DNA of 64,000 nt. It comes from Agarophyton chilense (lineage: Eukaryota > Rhodophyta > Florideophyceae > Gracilariales > Gracilariaceae). Positions 39,545 through 50,524 of the stretch are shown here, piece by piece. The notes below the pieces were generated by a model, which was not told the DNA's origin, made no database searches, and saw only the letters and a program-made list of their open reading frames with translations. The position numbers and the translations under genes are program-made. The stretch covers positions 1 through 64,000 of the forward strand of contig JARGXX010000033.1 of assembly GCA_030374765.1 (NCBI GenBank), read 5' to 3'. Every line of letters starts with the position of its first letter. Position 1 is the stretch's first letter.

Positions 39545-40768
39545 TTAAGTCGCGTAACTGCGCAGCAAATACTGCTCCGTCTCTGACCATGAGATCACGC
39601 CGCCTTCATGGGCTGTCAATGATCCGCATACGGAACGATATTGCTCTAAAGCAAAACCCTTCAGGAATTGTGGTAAAGACACAAATGCCTGTGGTTCACT
39701 CATCTCTAGAGTGTCTGCTTCGGCAACGAATCGAATGAAAAACTCGATAACGAGAATGGGGGTTTTCCCATCAAATGTTAAATCATTAAGGCCGGTCTTC
39801 AATCGTTTGATGTGATCCTTCACCTTCGCGGTTTCGCGTCCTGAGCGCTTCTTGCTCTTCACCTTCAGACGGTAGTACCTGTAATTCAGAACCTTCCGGT
39901 AAAGCGGATTCGTGCACGGGAGCACCTTCAATCCTCTGTAAGGTGAGCCTTTTTTTCTCATTAACCACGAAGACGTGTTCTTCTTCGGAGATCGGGACCT
40001 TCGATGACCATCATCACTGTTGTCGTCATCTGACGTATCTGAATCATCAGAATCATCAGTACTAGAACTGAAACCCTCCGTACTTGACGAATCATCACTC
40101 GAATCACGTGCAGACTTCCGCTTCTTACGTCGTGACTTCGACTTCTTCGAACGAGCTTCCTTCAAAGGAGCTCCTTCCTCTTCCAGCACGACTAGTTTAG
40201 CAGCAATCTGCGCATGAACTGCCGCCTCCAGGCCTTCTAAAAGAGGGTCAACTCGAGTGAGGACTTCCTCTACATCCACGGTTAAGCCAGGTAGCGCATC
40301 GGGCGTATTCCCGTACCTCTCCAGTAGATGGTTCAAATCCTCACATAGTGTTTTCACTGATGCATAGATCTGCTTCCCATCGTCTTGACGAAGGCGTTCT
40401 TGATGTGCACTGCGTAATTGTTCGACATTAGCGATAAGAGCAGCGATCTGCGATTCCAACGCAACCATGCGCACACGCGAAGCGCTTCACTCAGACTTGA
40501 GACGACGCACTTCCCTGCGCAAATCAGCCTCTTCTTGAGGTCCGACAACCTCAGGGTCAACTACGGCTACTGTGGTGGGCGAGACTGCCGCTGCCACAGG
40601 GGCTGGTACATCCGAGAGATCTCGTTCATCATTAAGCGAGCGTGAGCGCGACATCGCTAGACGATACAGCCGCTCTCCGGCTTCAACAATTAAGGCGAGC
40701 CTCGGTTTCGGGGGTGGTCCCGCTGGACCGGGGCGACCTGTACTCGACTGGCTTCGGGTCTTCGGCAT
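39545..40768 (-). pseudogene. Gag N-terminus and capsid, element 1
   Basis: ATG at 40768 (MPKTRSQSSTG). One in-frame TGA at about 40484-40486 splits the frame; the rest is open for 309 residues. A coiled-coil-like region is followed by a Ser/Asp-rich and Lys-rich hinge, then a capsid-like segment (VIEFFIRFVAEADTLEMSEP). The same capsid motif occurs at 60.1 kb. Confidence 0.8.
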
Positions 40769-41072
40769 CCTAGACCAAACCTGAGTCTAGGTGCGAACCA
40801 AATGGTGTCTTCGACTTCTCGAACACGTGTTCACTCACGATGAATTCCGCAATTGCCGGAGGTGGTTCGATAAACAATAACTGTAGTGATTCCACGTTCC
40901 AGGAACGAATTCTTCAGTGCAGCTGACCACAGTGGTTCTACTTCGGGAGACCACTTGTAGTATCCGCTCTAACGGAGAGAGCAGACACCTGCGACAGCGT
41001 TCGGACTGCCGATCGCTTGCGGCGAAGGAAAAGGGGTGGTAGAGCTACAACACCAGAGAGCTAGAAGTGGGG

Positions 41073-41668
41073 TGTAAGGCCACTACTCGCCAGCGAGGGT
41101 GAACAGTGCAACTGTAAAACGTTGATGGAACGTAGGTACGAGACGGCTCGTGAAGTGGTTGGGGGCTGACTATCTATTATAGCTCGTCCAGATCTCCGAT
41201 TAAGGAATCCTAAGCGAGGACCAGAATAGTCATGATGCCCATGTTGTCTCCTTTACTTGGAGTCGGCGCTCACCTCTGGTACACTATATACTGTCTACTA
41301 GGGTGAGTGCCCAAATAAATATATAAAAAATACCCAGTGGTCAACCAAATTAGCCAAACCACTGTATGGGTATGGTCCCTAATGGACGTCTAGCTACAAA
41401 GGGTAGTAAAGCCCTCCACGTGGATCGCCACTACATGCGCCGTTGCCAATATGGCATTCCCCTAGGAATGGTCGCAACTATGCGCGCGCCGTGGTAAGCC
41501 ACTCGACCCATGACGCCACGTGTTCCACTAAGACAGTCTGCATCTAGGCATCCTATGCGGGATGCCGCTTCATATCACAATGCTAATGATAACACTCACT
41601 CATGAGTTCCAACCGAGACTTCGCGAAAAACCAACCTATCGGATTCCCCGACATAGTAGAATACTACA
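41073..41668 (-). repeat. 5' LTR of chromovirus element 1
   Basis: About 596 bp with TGTA...TACA ends. It matches 32249-32789 and, more distantly, 46284-46814. It directly abuts the truncated integrase of element 2, so element 1 may have inserted there, or the two elements may share this LTR after a deletion. Confidence 0.85.
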
Positions 41669-42402
41669 GGAGCCGCCTTGGGAGACGTATGCACTTGCGT
41701 GTTCTACGCATAACAGAGTGTGTCTGTGTACATGTCCCACTCCATCGGGTGATCCGCGATGTAATGTCGAAGAGCGGCTAGTAACGTACGGTTGTAACCT
41801 TTTACCTGACCATTGCACTGTGGATATTAGGTCGTGGTAAACATGTTCTCGATGCCCACTATTCGGCATACGTTCTGAATGAACTTAGCGATGAACTATT
41901 TTCCATTATCTGATAGCAGAACTTCATGCGGTCCCTACACATATACCCAGTGTTTGATGAAAGCCTGAGCTTTTACCGAGGCAGGTATCGTCTTCAACGG
42001 TACGATCCGTACAAGTTTTGAGAATCGATCCGTAATTACCAATAGGTAGCGATATCCTTGATCGGAACGAATTAGCTCTCCAAGTATGTCGATGCTGACG
42101 AACTGTAGAGGCGCCTTCGACGCGAATAGGGTCATCTTTTTCCTCTTCTTATAGAGTTTCACGCGATTCATCGCACACGTTCGGCATAGCTTTACGGTAG
42201 CATGGCAGCCCATCGCCAACGTTGGCCAATAGAAATCCCTTCGTAGGGTCATAGACAACTTTGTTCCTCCTTGGTGTCCAAACAGCTTCGCATATTGGGC
42301 CAAGTATAGTACACGACTCTTCAAAGCGTTCGGAACCACGATCTGATCAATCATCCCGACATGTCTAAGCAATATACCTCGTGTGTCGAGCGAAAAGGGC
42401 AA
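41669..42402 (-). pseudogene. Integrase N-terminal part, element 2
   Basis: The frame 42402-41935 holds the zinc region (GHQGGTK ... CRTCAMNR) and the start of the core (VITDRFSKLVRIVPL). The core continues with frame breaks to an NTQVHTS-like segment and is cut at the LTR edge, so the C-terminal half is absent. Confidence 0.8.
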
Positions 42403-42576
42403 ATCCTTCCCCCCGTTAAGACGACAGCGTATCGCTGTACAGAATGTATTTGTGAGTTGCTCATTGAAGAGCTCAGTGATAGAGATACAATCGAGTTGGT
42501 CAGGAGGTTTAGTTCCATGGGTTTTTAGGAGAGTGTATAGTGGGGAGTAATCCCCTTCATCTTCTTGATCTTCGAG

Positions 42577-44300
42577 TTACGTTTCATCTTTGTTCATCTC
42601 CATTGAGAAACACGGTAAATCGTCATCGATTTCTCCTTGGGGTTCCCCTAACGTTTCCAATAGCGATAAAGCGTCGGCTTGTATGTTAGCCAGTCTTTTC
42701 TTATATTGAACTTCGAAATCAAATTCAGATAGTCGTAAGCGCCAGCGTGTTAATCTCCCGGAGGGTCTGTCATTGAAAATAACCATCGTTGGCACGAATG
42801 ATACGTATGGATGGTAAACGTTTCCCTCTGAAGATACGGTCGTAAAGTAGTCAGCGCCCACAGTACCGCAAGGCATTTCTTTTCTAATACGGAGTTATTC
42901 TTCTCTGCAGCGTTCAGCGTTCGTGACCAGTAACCAATTGGTTTCCCCTGACCGTCCGGATGGGTCTGACGAAAGTTGCACCCTGCCTGATACTCACTGG
43001 ATTCGGTATCCAAAGAATAGGGTAGGCTGGGTTTGGGCAGGGCCAAGATTGGTGCTGTGACCAGTTTTGTCTTAAAAGTGTTGACCGCTTCGTGTTCGGC
43101 GGGTCCGAATTCCTCTAGTTTAGCAGGCTGTCCTTTACGCAACAATGCGTTCAATGGAGCTGCAATGTGCAAGTAGCGCGGTATGAATCGTCTGTAGACG
43201 TTACATAATTCAAGGAAGGATCGCAATTGAGTCTGTGTGGACAGTGGTTGCGATTCGCGGATTGCCGCTGTCTGAGCTTCATGAATTGCAAGCTGACCAG
43301 GCCTAGTTATGGGGCCCAAATACTTCACAGTATTAGCAAACCATTTGCATTTCTTGAACTTTAGAGTTATACCTGATTTTTGCAACGCTTTGAGCATCTC
43401 CTCCACATGTCACATATGACATTCCATATCTTGTGAGAAGACTATGTCATCGTCCCAATAGACTAGACACGTTTTCCATTTATACTTCGAGAGTAATATG
43501 TGCAGGGCACGCTAGAAAGTTGCCGGAGCATTGGTGAGTCCACAGGGCATCCGCTTGAAATGGCATAGTCCAGCGTATGACACGAATGCAGTCTTATACT
43601 GAGCTTCTTCGGCTACAGGAAGCTGCCAATAGCCAGTGTTGCGTCAAGCGTGGTTAACACGTTCGCATTTCCTAAGTTGTCTATAAACTCGTCCATGTGA
43701 GGCAGTGAATAGTTATCCCGTATCGTAACTTAGTTTAGATTCCGGTAGTCGACACAGAATCGTAAAGAACCATCAGGTTTTGGGACTACCACCACAGCTG
43801 AAGCCCAAGCAAACTGTGCTGCTTCTATATCTCCGGCTTAGAGTATCTTGGCAACATTTTCCTCCTCGATCTCACGAGTGCGCGGTCCTGCTCTGTAAGG
43901 TTGCTGAGAAATGGGACGAGATCCCGGAATGACAGCAATGTGATGTTCTGTGGCGGAGATCTCTCGTATATTTCCACTCCACATCGAAACATACTTTTTC
44001 AACATTTGTTTTTATTCTTTCCTTATGTCGTTCGGGAAAATTCTCGAGAACTAGCTCCTCGACCAGATTGTCTGGGTCCTTCTGTTCTTCTGTCGGTTGC
44101 GCCTGCTCTCTGGGACCTTCCCATGCGCCAATTGATTCGTCTGACGCATCAGCAAACCCTAGCACTTCTGCTGTAGAGACATGAGTCGGAACCACTGCTA
44201 TAGGGTGCGGCAAAGCAGCTGAAACGATCTGATTCTTCTGTAAACGATAATCGTTATCGGTAAAGTTACTAATGAGTATTCAGAAGGGTTTCTCCGGTTC
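42577..44300 (-). pseudogene. Reverse transcriptase and RNase H, element 2
   Basis: The reverse transcriptase palm is visible as FKRMPCGLTNAPATF with a stop in place of the next Gln, then VYWDDDIVFS, where the catalytic YLDD reads YWDD. A 218-residue open frame (43406-42750) covers the thumb/connection and most of RNase H (SLPYSLDTESSEYQAGC, GYWSRTLNAAEK). The remainder is in another frame. Confidence 0.82.
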
Positions 44301-44563
44301 AACTTAGGCAATTCCATCCGCTGCGAGAAGTTCTCGATGATATTACGTAGCTGCATTAGGCAGTAATACCACGAGACCGTGTCGTTGTGTTATCACTTGT
44401 ACCTAGGTTTGGGATTGAGCCTTTAACACTGTAGGTTTCGACACACGAATCTTTGGTGATGTACTACCACGAGCCAACTCATATTCCATTGAGGGTGGAA
44501 GTGGAGGAGCTGTAGGGACTCTTCGTAGTGTTCATCTTACTATAGGCACTGTAGAGCCATCGT

Positions 44564-45049
44564 CTAACGTAATTGGTCTACTCTGGGGGCAGATTGTTTC
44601 AACAAATCTGTCACAATAATCACACCCCAGAACAACTGGTGCGGCCAGTGACTTGCAGATAATAACGTCGCCTTCACTAAAAAGTGTCCGAGTCGAACTT
44701 GCAACTTCACTCTTCCAATTGTTCTCACTGCATTCCTATTGGCATTCCAGATATCCAGCAACGGACCGTAACGAATTTGTCCGTGAGCGGTGGGTCGTAG
44801 TTCGGATATCCGAAAAAAGCTTGGTCCGGCGCCTTTGTCAAGAACTGTTAGGCGCCGGGTCAATAAATCCTTGTCCGAGCTGATGTCGGCATAAAATTTA
44901 TAGTTCCTCTTCTGCATTATCATAATAAAGTTTTCCCGTTTCGACGGAAAAGTATAACGTCTCCAAGGACGCCTGAATACACAGTCAAACTGTACTCGCT
45001 TTCCAACGGACGGATTAAATCCGCTCGACGGCATATAAAGAGTCCTCAT
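44564..45049 (-). pseudogene. Protease region, element 2
   Basis: 161 residues including RPWRRYTFPSK, RNYKFYADIS and LTVLDKGAGPS. The DTG active site is DKG here, so the enzyme is dead. Confidence 0.75.
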
Positions 45050-45228
45050 CAGGACCTTGAGTCTCCAAGCGCGGGTACAATTAGACGAGTACTCCCTGGT
45101 CGGCTCTACGCGATGGAATAGGGCCGATCCTTTAGGGGATCTTTCACTTAGTTCCCTGACTGAGGTGGGTCGTTCGCCTTTTGGGCGCTGCTTCCAACTT
45201 GCGTATTACCCTCGTCAGCACTGGAATC

Positions 45229-45946
45229 CTAATCCTCCGATCCTGATGAATCATCACTAGTGGCCTGCTTGGACCTTCGCTTCTTGCAACGTCTTGAATT
45301 GGATTTCCTCGATCGCTCTTCCCTCAAGGAGACTTCATTTTCGTATTTCACGACTTGGGTAGCAGTATTCTGCGTATTCACCACTGCCTCCAGGCGTTTC
45401 AGACCAGGATTAACTCGAGTGAGATTTTTCTCAATGTCAACGGTCAAGCCCGGTAAAGCCTCCGGAGCGTTACTATGCCTTTCCATTACTTGATTCAAAT
45501 CCTCTCGCAGGGTTCTAATAACCGCAGACATCGGGCTACTTTCTTCTCGACGAGCGAGTACGCTTTGTTCTCGGGCGCAAGTCCTCGACTTCTTCGGTAA
45601 TGATCGCCATCTGGGATTCAAATCCAATTATTCGCTCACGATAAGCGTTTGACTCAGATTTGAGACGAAGCACCTGAGCGCCTAAATCGTTTTTTCAGCA
45701 GAAGTTACGGCCTGTTGGTCTCTAGGTTTATTATGCTAGCCATTTGCATCTGTGGCTGGCTCAGTAGGCCATTCTACGAGCGTGGGTACATTCGAGAGAT
45801 CTCATCTATCGGTTACCAAATGAGAGCGCTTCATCGCTCACGTTATAGTCATTTTCCATCTTCTGTAGATGACGCGAGTCTCGTTGGTGGACGTACGTCT
45901 GAAGAACCCAGGGCACCAGTACTAGACTGGGTCTTCTTTTTCAGCA
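45229..45946 (-). pseudogene. Gag N-terminal fragment, element 2
   Basis: A candidate ATG at 45946 (MLKKKTQSSTGALG, matching element 1's MPKTRSQSSTG). The frame 45627-45229 aligns with the coiled-coil and Ser/Lys-rich hinge of element 1 gag and then ends at the deletion. Confidence 0.7.
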
Positions 45947-46283
45947 TTTCGAACACATCCACCGTTCGAAGACGAAACAATTAAGGTTTTCAATTTAAAA
46001 CGACCGCGTAATTAACTACGAAACTCTTCAATAGCTAAACTTGATCGCTTTCCGCTCATTAGATCGTATTCCATTCGAATTAAAGATCCGCATAGACTCC
46101 GCATTCGAGGTGCGAATTTTTTGGAGCAGCCGACTACAGTGTCTCTAAGTGGAGAGATCATATGGGATATCCGCTCTACAGAGAAAGCAGACATTTGGTA
46201 CTGCGTTCGGGACTGCAGAATGGGCGCTTGAGGCTTATGGAAAAGTGTGAAAAAGCACAAAACTATCGAGCTAAAATGGGGAT

Positions 46284-46814
46284 TTAAAGGCCCGACTAAC
46301 CAATGAGGGTGATTCGTCCTGTAAAACCGACAACTATTTGTTGCAGTATTTCTGTATCTCTAGTTAAAAAATTTTGAACAAACAAGGAACAACACAGTTG
46401 TGAACCCGTTTGTTGTCTCCTTTACATTGGACTCGGCGCTTTCCTCTGTGCCTTTAATACGGGGCACAGAAGTGCTCGCTGCACATAACAATATCTAGAT
46501 ATAAACTTGGTTGGCCGATTAACCTCACTACAGTTCGGGATAACTAGCTCTAAATGAGCGTCCGCCTACGAAGGGTAGGCCTAAATGCCACGTGGCTATC
46601 CACTATATGCGCCGTTGCCAATCCGGTATTCTGCAAAGGGTCAAATCGGACGCGCCGTGGCAAACCAATGTACCACGTGTAACATACTACCTCACGGACC
46701 ATCTGCGGGGTGCAGCTTCATAACTCCATCCTAGCCGTTGCACTCACTTATAAGTATCATTATACTTCGCCAAAAAAAACTTCCATCGGCATTCCAACAG
46801 TGCAGAATACTACA
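46284..46814 (-). repeat. Diverged 5' LTR of element 2
   Basis: Shares scattered blocks with 41073-41668, for example TTGTCTCCTTTAC, CGCCGTTGCCAAT and the end AGAATACTACA. Confidence 0.75.
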
Positions 46815-47099
46815 CAGAAGTTGGGGTGCTTGTTGCGTTGGGGCAGCGAGAACGCGAGCGTTAACAAGCCGAAAAGAACAGCGAAGAACGCGCAGCACAG
46901 TCGGAGGCAAAGAGGGTCGAGAAGGAGAAACAGCAAGCAGAGCGACAACGTCAATGGTAGAAGCAGAATTAGACAAGCAGGCTCACCAGATGTGGCTCAC
47001 TCATCGTAGCGAACGCGTCTTAACACTTGCTGCAAATCGAGGTGCTCGGCGCGATGCGGCTAGCCTAAAGACGCCGTTGCGTGGAAGTGATAATCAGGG

Positions 47100-47870
47100 T
47101 TCCCATTAAATTAGTAGACTTTTGAACGGTTGACGTTGTCTTCCATCCAGGAATAACCTACACCCTCCAGCAGTTCATCCGTTTAGCAAAATTCTACCGA
47201 CGATTCGTTATGCGCTGTGAGTCTACTCTTCAGACACTTACGGATACCCTACGCTCACATCGCTTCGACTGTACTTCCTCTCATCAATTGTCGTTTGTTC
47301 AAATCAAACATGCGCTTACGACAGCACCTGTGTTCGCGCACGGTGACCGGTGAAAGCGGTTCTTGGTCGCCACAGACGCTTCTCAGTACGCTGTCGGCGC
47401 TACCTTGTCCCACGACGGACACCCTGTAGCGTTCATGCCACAACGGCTTTCTCCTACAGAGTCCAATTTCGATACCGGTGGTAAAGAATTGTTGGCTGAG
47501 ATGATTGCTTTACGTACCTGAAGTCCTTACATCCGTGGCAGATAATTCACTCTACACACCGATCAGGATCCGATTCGGTTCCTCCAATCCAAGCGTAAAC
47601 TGACTGGATGACAGTGTCGCTGGCTTGACGAGATCCAAGAACACACGCTCGACATCCAGCACATTCCCGGCAAGCGCAACGTAGTGCCTGATGCACTGAG
47701 CGGTAGATCTGACCACGTTCCACCGCAACTGCGCTCGCTAACTCCCCAGATGCCTGGCTTACAACTCGCGCCAAAGCATCGTATTCGACAGACCCCTTTG
47801 CTGCAAATGTCTTGGCTCAGCTCGAAGACAGTGCTGACACACCTTCAGCGTCACGGCACCCAATGACGTC
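47100..47870 (+). pseudogene. RNase H region, element 4
   Basis: FIRLAKFYRRFV, LVATDASQYAVGA, VAFMPQRLSP, FTLHTDQDPIRFL and GKRNVVPDALS are readable across several frames with stops. This is the standard order from thumb to RNase H of gypsy pol. Confidence 0.8.
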
Positions 47871-48042
47871 ACATTTCAAGCTTGCCAATGGCCTACTCTT
47901 CTGGACAGGCACTGGATTGATGAGACTTTACGTGCTTTCGGTAAATATCGGTGACGAGCTCACAAAGTATGTCCATGCAAAGAGTCACCTTGGAGCTGAT
48001 GAGACATATCATTCAGCTTCAAGAAACGTTTAATGGCCTCAC

Positions 48043-48912
48043 ATGTATCGAGAAGTTCTGCGGTTTGTCCGCAACTGCCGCGACTACCAATCAAACAAGT
48101 CGTCCCATACCTTACCACAAGGGCTTTTACAGCCGCTCCCAATCCCAAACCGTTGTTGGGAGGTGGGAACGTTCGATTCCTTGACAGAGCTCCCAGTGTC
48201 AAAGACTGGATTTGACGACGTCCTTCTGATAGATAAGCTCTCCAAGCATGCAAATTTTGAGCCAACGCACAAGACTGCAACTGCGCAAGATACCGCAAAG
48301 CTCTTCGGACCTCAGCTGTTTTCCAAACATGGCATTCCTCACACGCGCATTTCAGGCAGAGATCCCAAAGTCCGCTCACGGTTCTGGACAACTCTTATGC
48401 AGCTGCGGAACGTCTGCGAAAACGTTTCCTCCGCCGATCATCCTCAGACAGACGGTCAGTCCGAAATCATGACCCGTACACTATCGTCGATGCTGCGCTC
48501 CTGCTTACAAGCCTCTACAATAGACTGGAATACCATGCTGCCTACATTCGAGTTCCAATGCAACTTTTCTCGACACTCAAGCACATGGCTTTCTCCCTTC
48601 GAAGTCGCACTTGGATACAACCGCCACACCCCCTTGACCCGCACGGTGGATCACTGCGCCGATCTTTTGCAAGAGGCCATTGACTACGTAGAACGCAGAC
48701 GTGCTATGGCGACTTTGGCCCTCGAACATCTGGCCACAGCCGTCGCGAACAAGAAGTACTACGCAGATCTCTCCCGCTGCGACGTTTCCTTCAAAGTAGG
48801 CGATCTGGTCCTCTTATGCGAAGACAATCTCTCCCTGATTCGCAGATGTGCATGTGCCCTACCGACGAAGTCGCCACTACGCTTTATTGTTCCGTTTCGA
48901 ATTCGCGACTGA
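48043..48912 (+). pseudogene. Integrase, element 4 (longest intact piece)
   Basis: 289 open residues. It begins with the last Cys pair of the zinc region (RFVRNCRDYQSNKS). The core follows: LLIDKLSKHANFEP, SGRDPKVRSRFW and HPQTDGQSE supply the three acidic residues. The tail segment FKVGDLVLL is present. It is still a fragment because the zinc-binding His pair and pol are elsewhere. Confidence 0.82.
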
Positions 48913-49260
48913 CCTACTCCTGTCACTTTCCGAATCAAGCTCCCTCGGAATATGCGAAGAGCACACGATTTCACGCATATTTCCAAGCTTCCCTCCTTTC
49001 AAAAGGACAACAAAGGCCCGTTGGAAATCGTAATTAACAGCGACGGAACTGTAGAACAAGAAGTTTTTGCCGTCTTGGCAAAAAGCAATTCAATCGTCGC
49101 CTGCTCTACCGATTTCAGTTCGCTAACGAGCCCGAAGAAGAAGCAGTCTGATTACCGAGGTCATCTCTATCTCACTGCAAGGACATGGTCAAGACTTTTC
49201 TACGTACAAAGGCTTCGATGTGGACATCTTCAGCCAGAGAAGGAGCGAGTGTAACAGAAT
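48913..49260 (+). pseudogene. Integrase tail and broken chromodomain, element 4
   Basis: After a stop at 48912 the tail FRIKLPRNMRRAHDFTHISK continues in frame. A chromodomain is recognisable in a shifted frame as RRLLYRFQFANEPEEEAV followed by a stop in place of Trp, then LPRSSL. Confidence 0.65.
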
Positions 49261-49387
49261 CTATGTAACTACAAGCGTCACAATGCTTCAAGCTTATTTG
49301 GACATACTTTAGTGTAGCTATTAGGTTCGACGTGACTTCAAGCCCTTTTTACTATTCCACAAGCTAACGTATCTACAGCTATAAAAG

Positions 49388-50100
49388 ATGCTTGAGCGCT
49401 GCCCTTCTCTCACTCGAGAGAGGGCAGACAACCACGACCTCACCCTTTCATGTAATACACGCCTCTATATTACACTCCTCCGTCGAACGTTGCTAGCACA
49501 ATCTTGGAGCCATCGGGGCGTCTCTCAGTTACTCGGGGAGTCTCGGATTTGTCGTCGGACCACGCCATCTCCAGCGCGTCGAGCGTCGACTTCCACCCCG
49601 CGTCACATGGCGTCAGCACGCATGCCCCACGATGCACCTCCCACAACCTCCACAGTCCAGTGTTTTGCTCGAACGATACAACGCGCGAGCACTGCGCATC
49701 CACCTCGACTCGTGCCTGAGAAGTAAGAGCATTTCATTCCGAGTCCACTCAAAATCTGACTGCTGCTCCCCACAAAGTTGCGCATCTCCAAGACTTTGTT
49801 GCTCATCACCGCGACTATCTCTCCGTTCTCATTCTCTGATATGTCGGCGTCTGCTTCAGTGGATCTATGATGCAATCGAAGCAGGTCGTTGCCTTTGAGA
49901 CACTCTGAAATATCCCTGCACGGCTCTTTGTCCTTGTACGCAATCGGAGTGCAATTTCCGCAACCGCATCGGTGATAATTGCCAAAGCCCAGTCCTTTTC
50001 CCACTCTCTACGGACCACAACCCTCCTAATGGTACGCATGTTTTCTTGGCGTGTAATCGTAAACTTTGTGCACGCTACAAAACTAGCGTGCAAACTGCAC
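49388..50100 (-). pseudogene. Decayed coding region, unrecognised
   Basis: Three overlapping minus-strand frames look protein-like but are broken and lack good ATGs. One has a Cys-rich stretch RCGCGNCTPIAYKDKEPC, loosely like the Cys-rich domain first seen in P2X7 tails (CxCGxC ... E ... CC); that similarity is weak. A downstream frame (49703-49470) contains Trp-rich sequence. It could be one old gene with frameshifts. Confidence 0.3.
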
Positions 50101-50524
50101 GCTGCAGCTCGGACAAGTCGAAGCTATTGGTTGTGACAAACAACCGTTATTGAAACACGGCACAAACCTAGCAGCATACCAGTCAATTTCGTGCGGCTGT
50201 TGTTCATCATGACATCTTCTACTTGGAGAATGCCAAGTGCTGACTTGGAAGCGCGTAGCGCGGGCTCGTGCGCAGCGGGCTCATGTTCATAGAAAGCTTT
50301 AAATGTTTATTCAGCCAAAACCCGCCTAAAAGACTGAATCGTTTAGCACTATCAGCGGGTGCCGTACGCTTTGAACAGAAAATTTCTTATCATTAGCCTT
50401 CAAAACCAGATTTTCGCTTTTCGTCTGCAGTTCATTCCTATCTCATACATCATGTCAGCGACAAACCCATTCTACGAGAAGCCATTTAATATCCAAAGGT
50501 TACCGTCGACCAAGTTGGACATGG
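50101..50524. other. Intergenic, no gene recognised
   Basis: No protein-like signal. It is the 3' flank of the minus-strand Cys-rich gene; a TTTATT (AATAAA on the minus strand) lies near 50308. Confidence 0.5.

Larger units (their letters stand above)
32249..41668 (-). mobile_element. Ty3/gypsy chromovirus element 1 (decayed, RT deleted)
   Basis: Two direct LTRs flank gag, protease, RNase H, integrase and chromodomain remnants read right to left. All frames are broken by stops and frameshifts. Between the protease (ending about 37790) and the RNase H region the whole reverse transcriptase core is missing compared with the element at 58.2-64 kb, so it cannot be autonomous. A plus-strand reading frame occupies the space between the chromodomain and the 3' LTR. 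No clear target-site duplication was found. Confidence 0.88.
41669..46814 (-). mobile_element. Chromovirus element 2 (older relative, truncated)
   Basis: Same family and orientation as element 1. Gag N-terminus, protease, reverse transcriptase, RNase H and the first half of integrase are readable right to left, with many stops. The gag capsid and nucleocapsid are largely deleted between about 45230 and 45180. Integrase stops at 41669 against the LTR. A diverged 5' LTR lies at 46284-46814. Greater LTR divergence than between element 1's own LTRs suggests an older insertion. Confidence 0.85.
46815..49260 (+). mobile_element. Fragment of a different chromovirus (element 4)
   Basis: Plus strand, starting at the edge of element 2's LTR. 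A Lys/Glu-rich coiled-coil gag remnant (about 46840-46990) joins abruptly to the reverse transcriptase thumb and RNase H (47100-47870). An integrase (47900-48950) and an integrase tail with a broken chromodomain (48950-49210) follow. The integrase motifs are unlike those of elements 1-3, so this is a separate family. No LTR of its own was recognised. Confidence 0.8.

Noticed and set aside
46710-47109. Plus-strand frame across the LTR edge of element 2
   Set aside because: It reads through an LTR boundary and into a gag remnant of element 4, so it is not a single gene.
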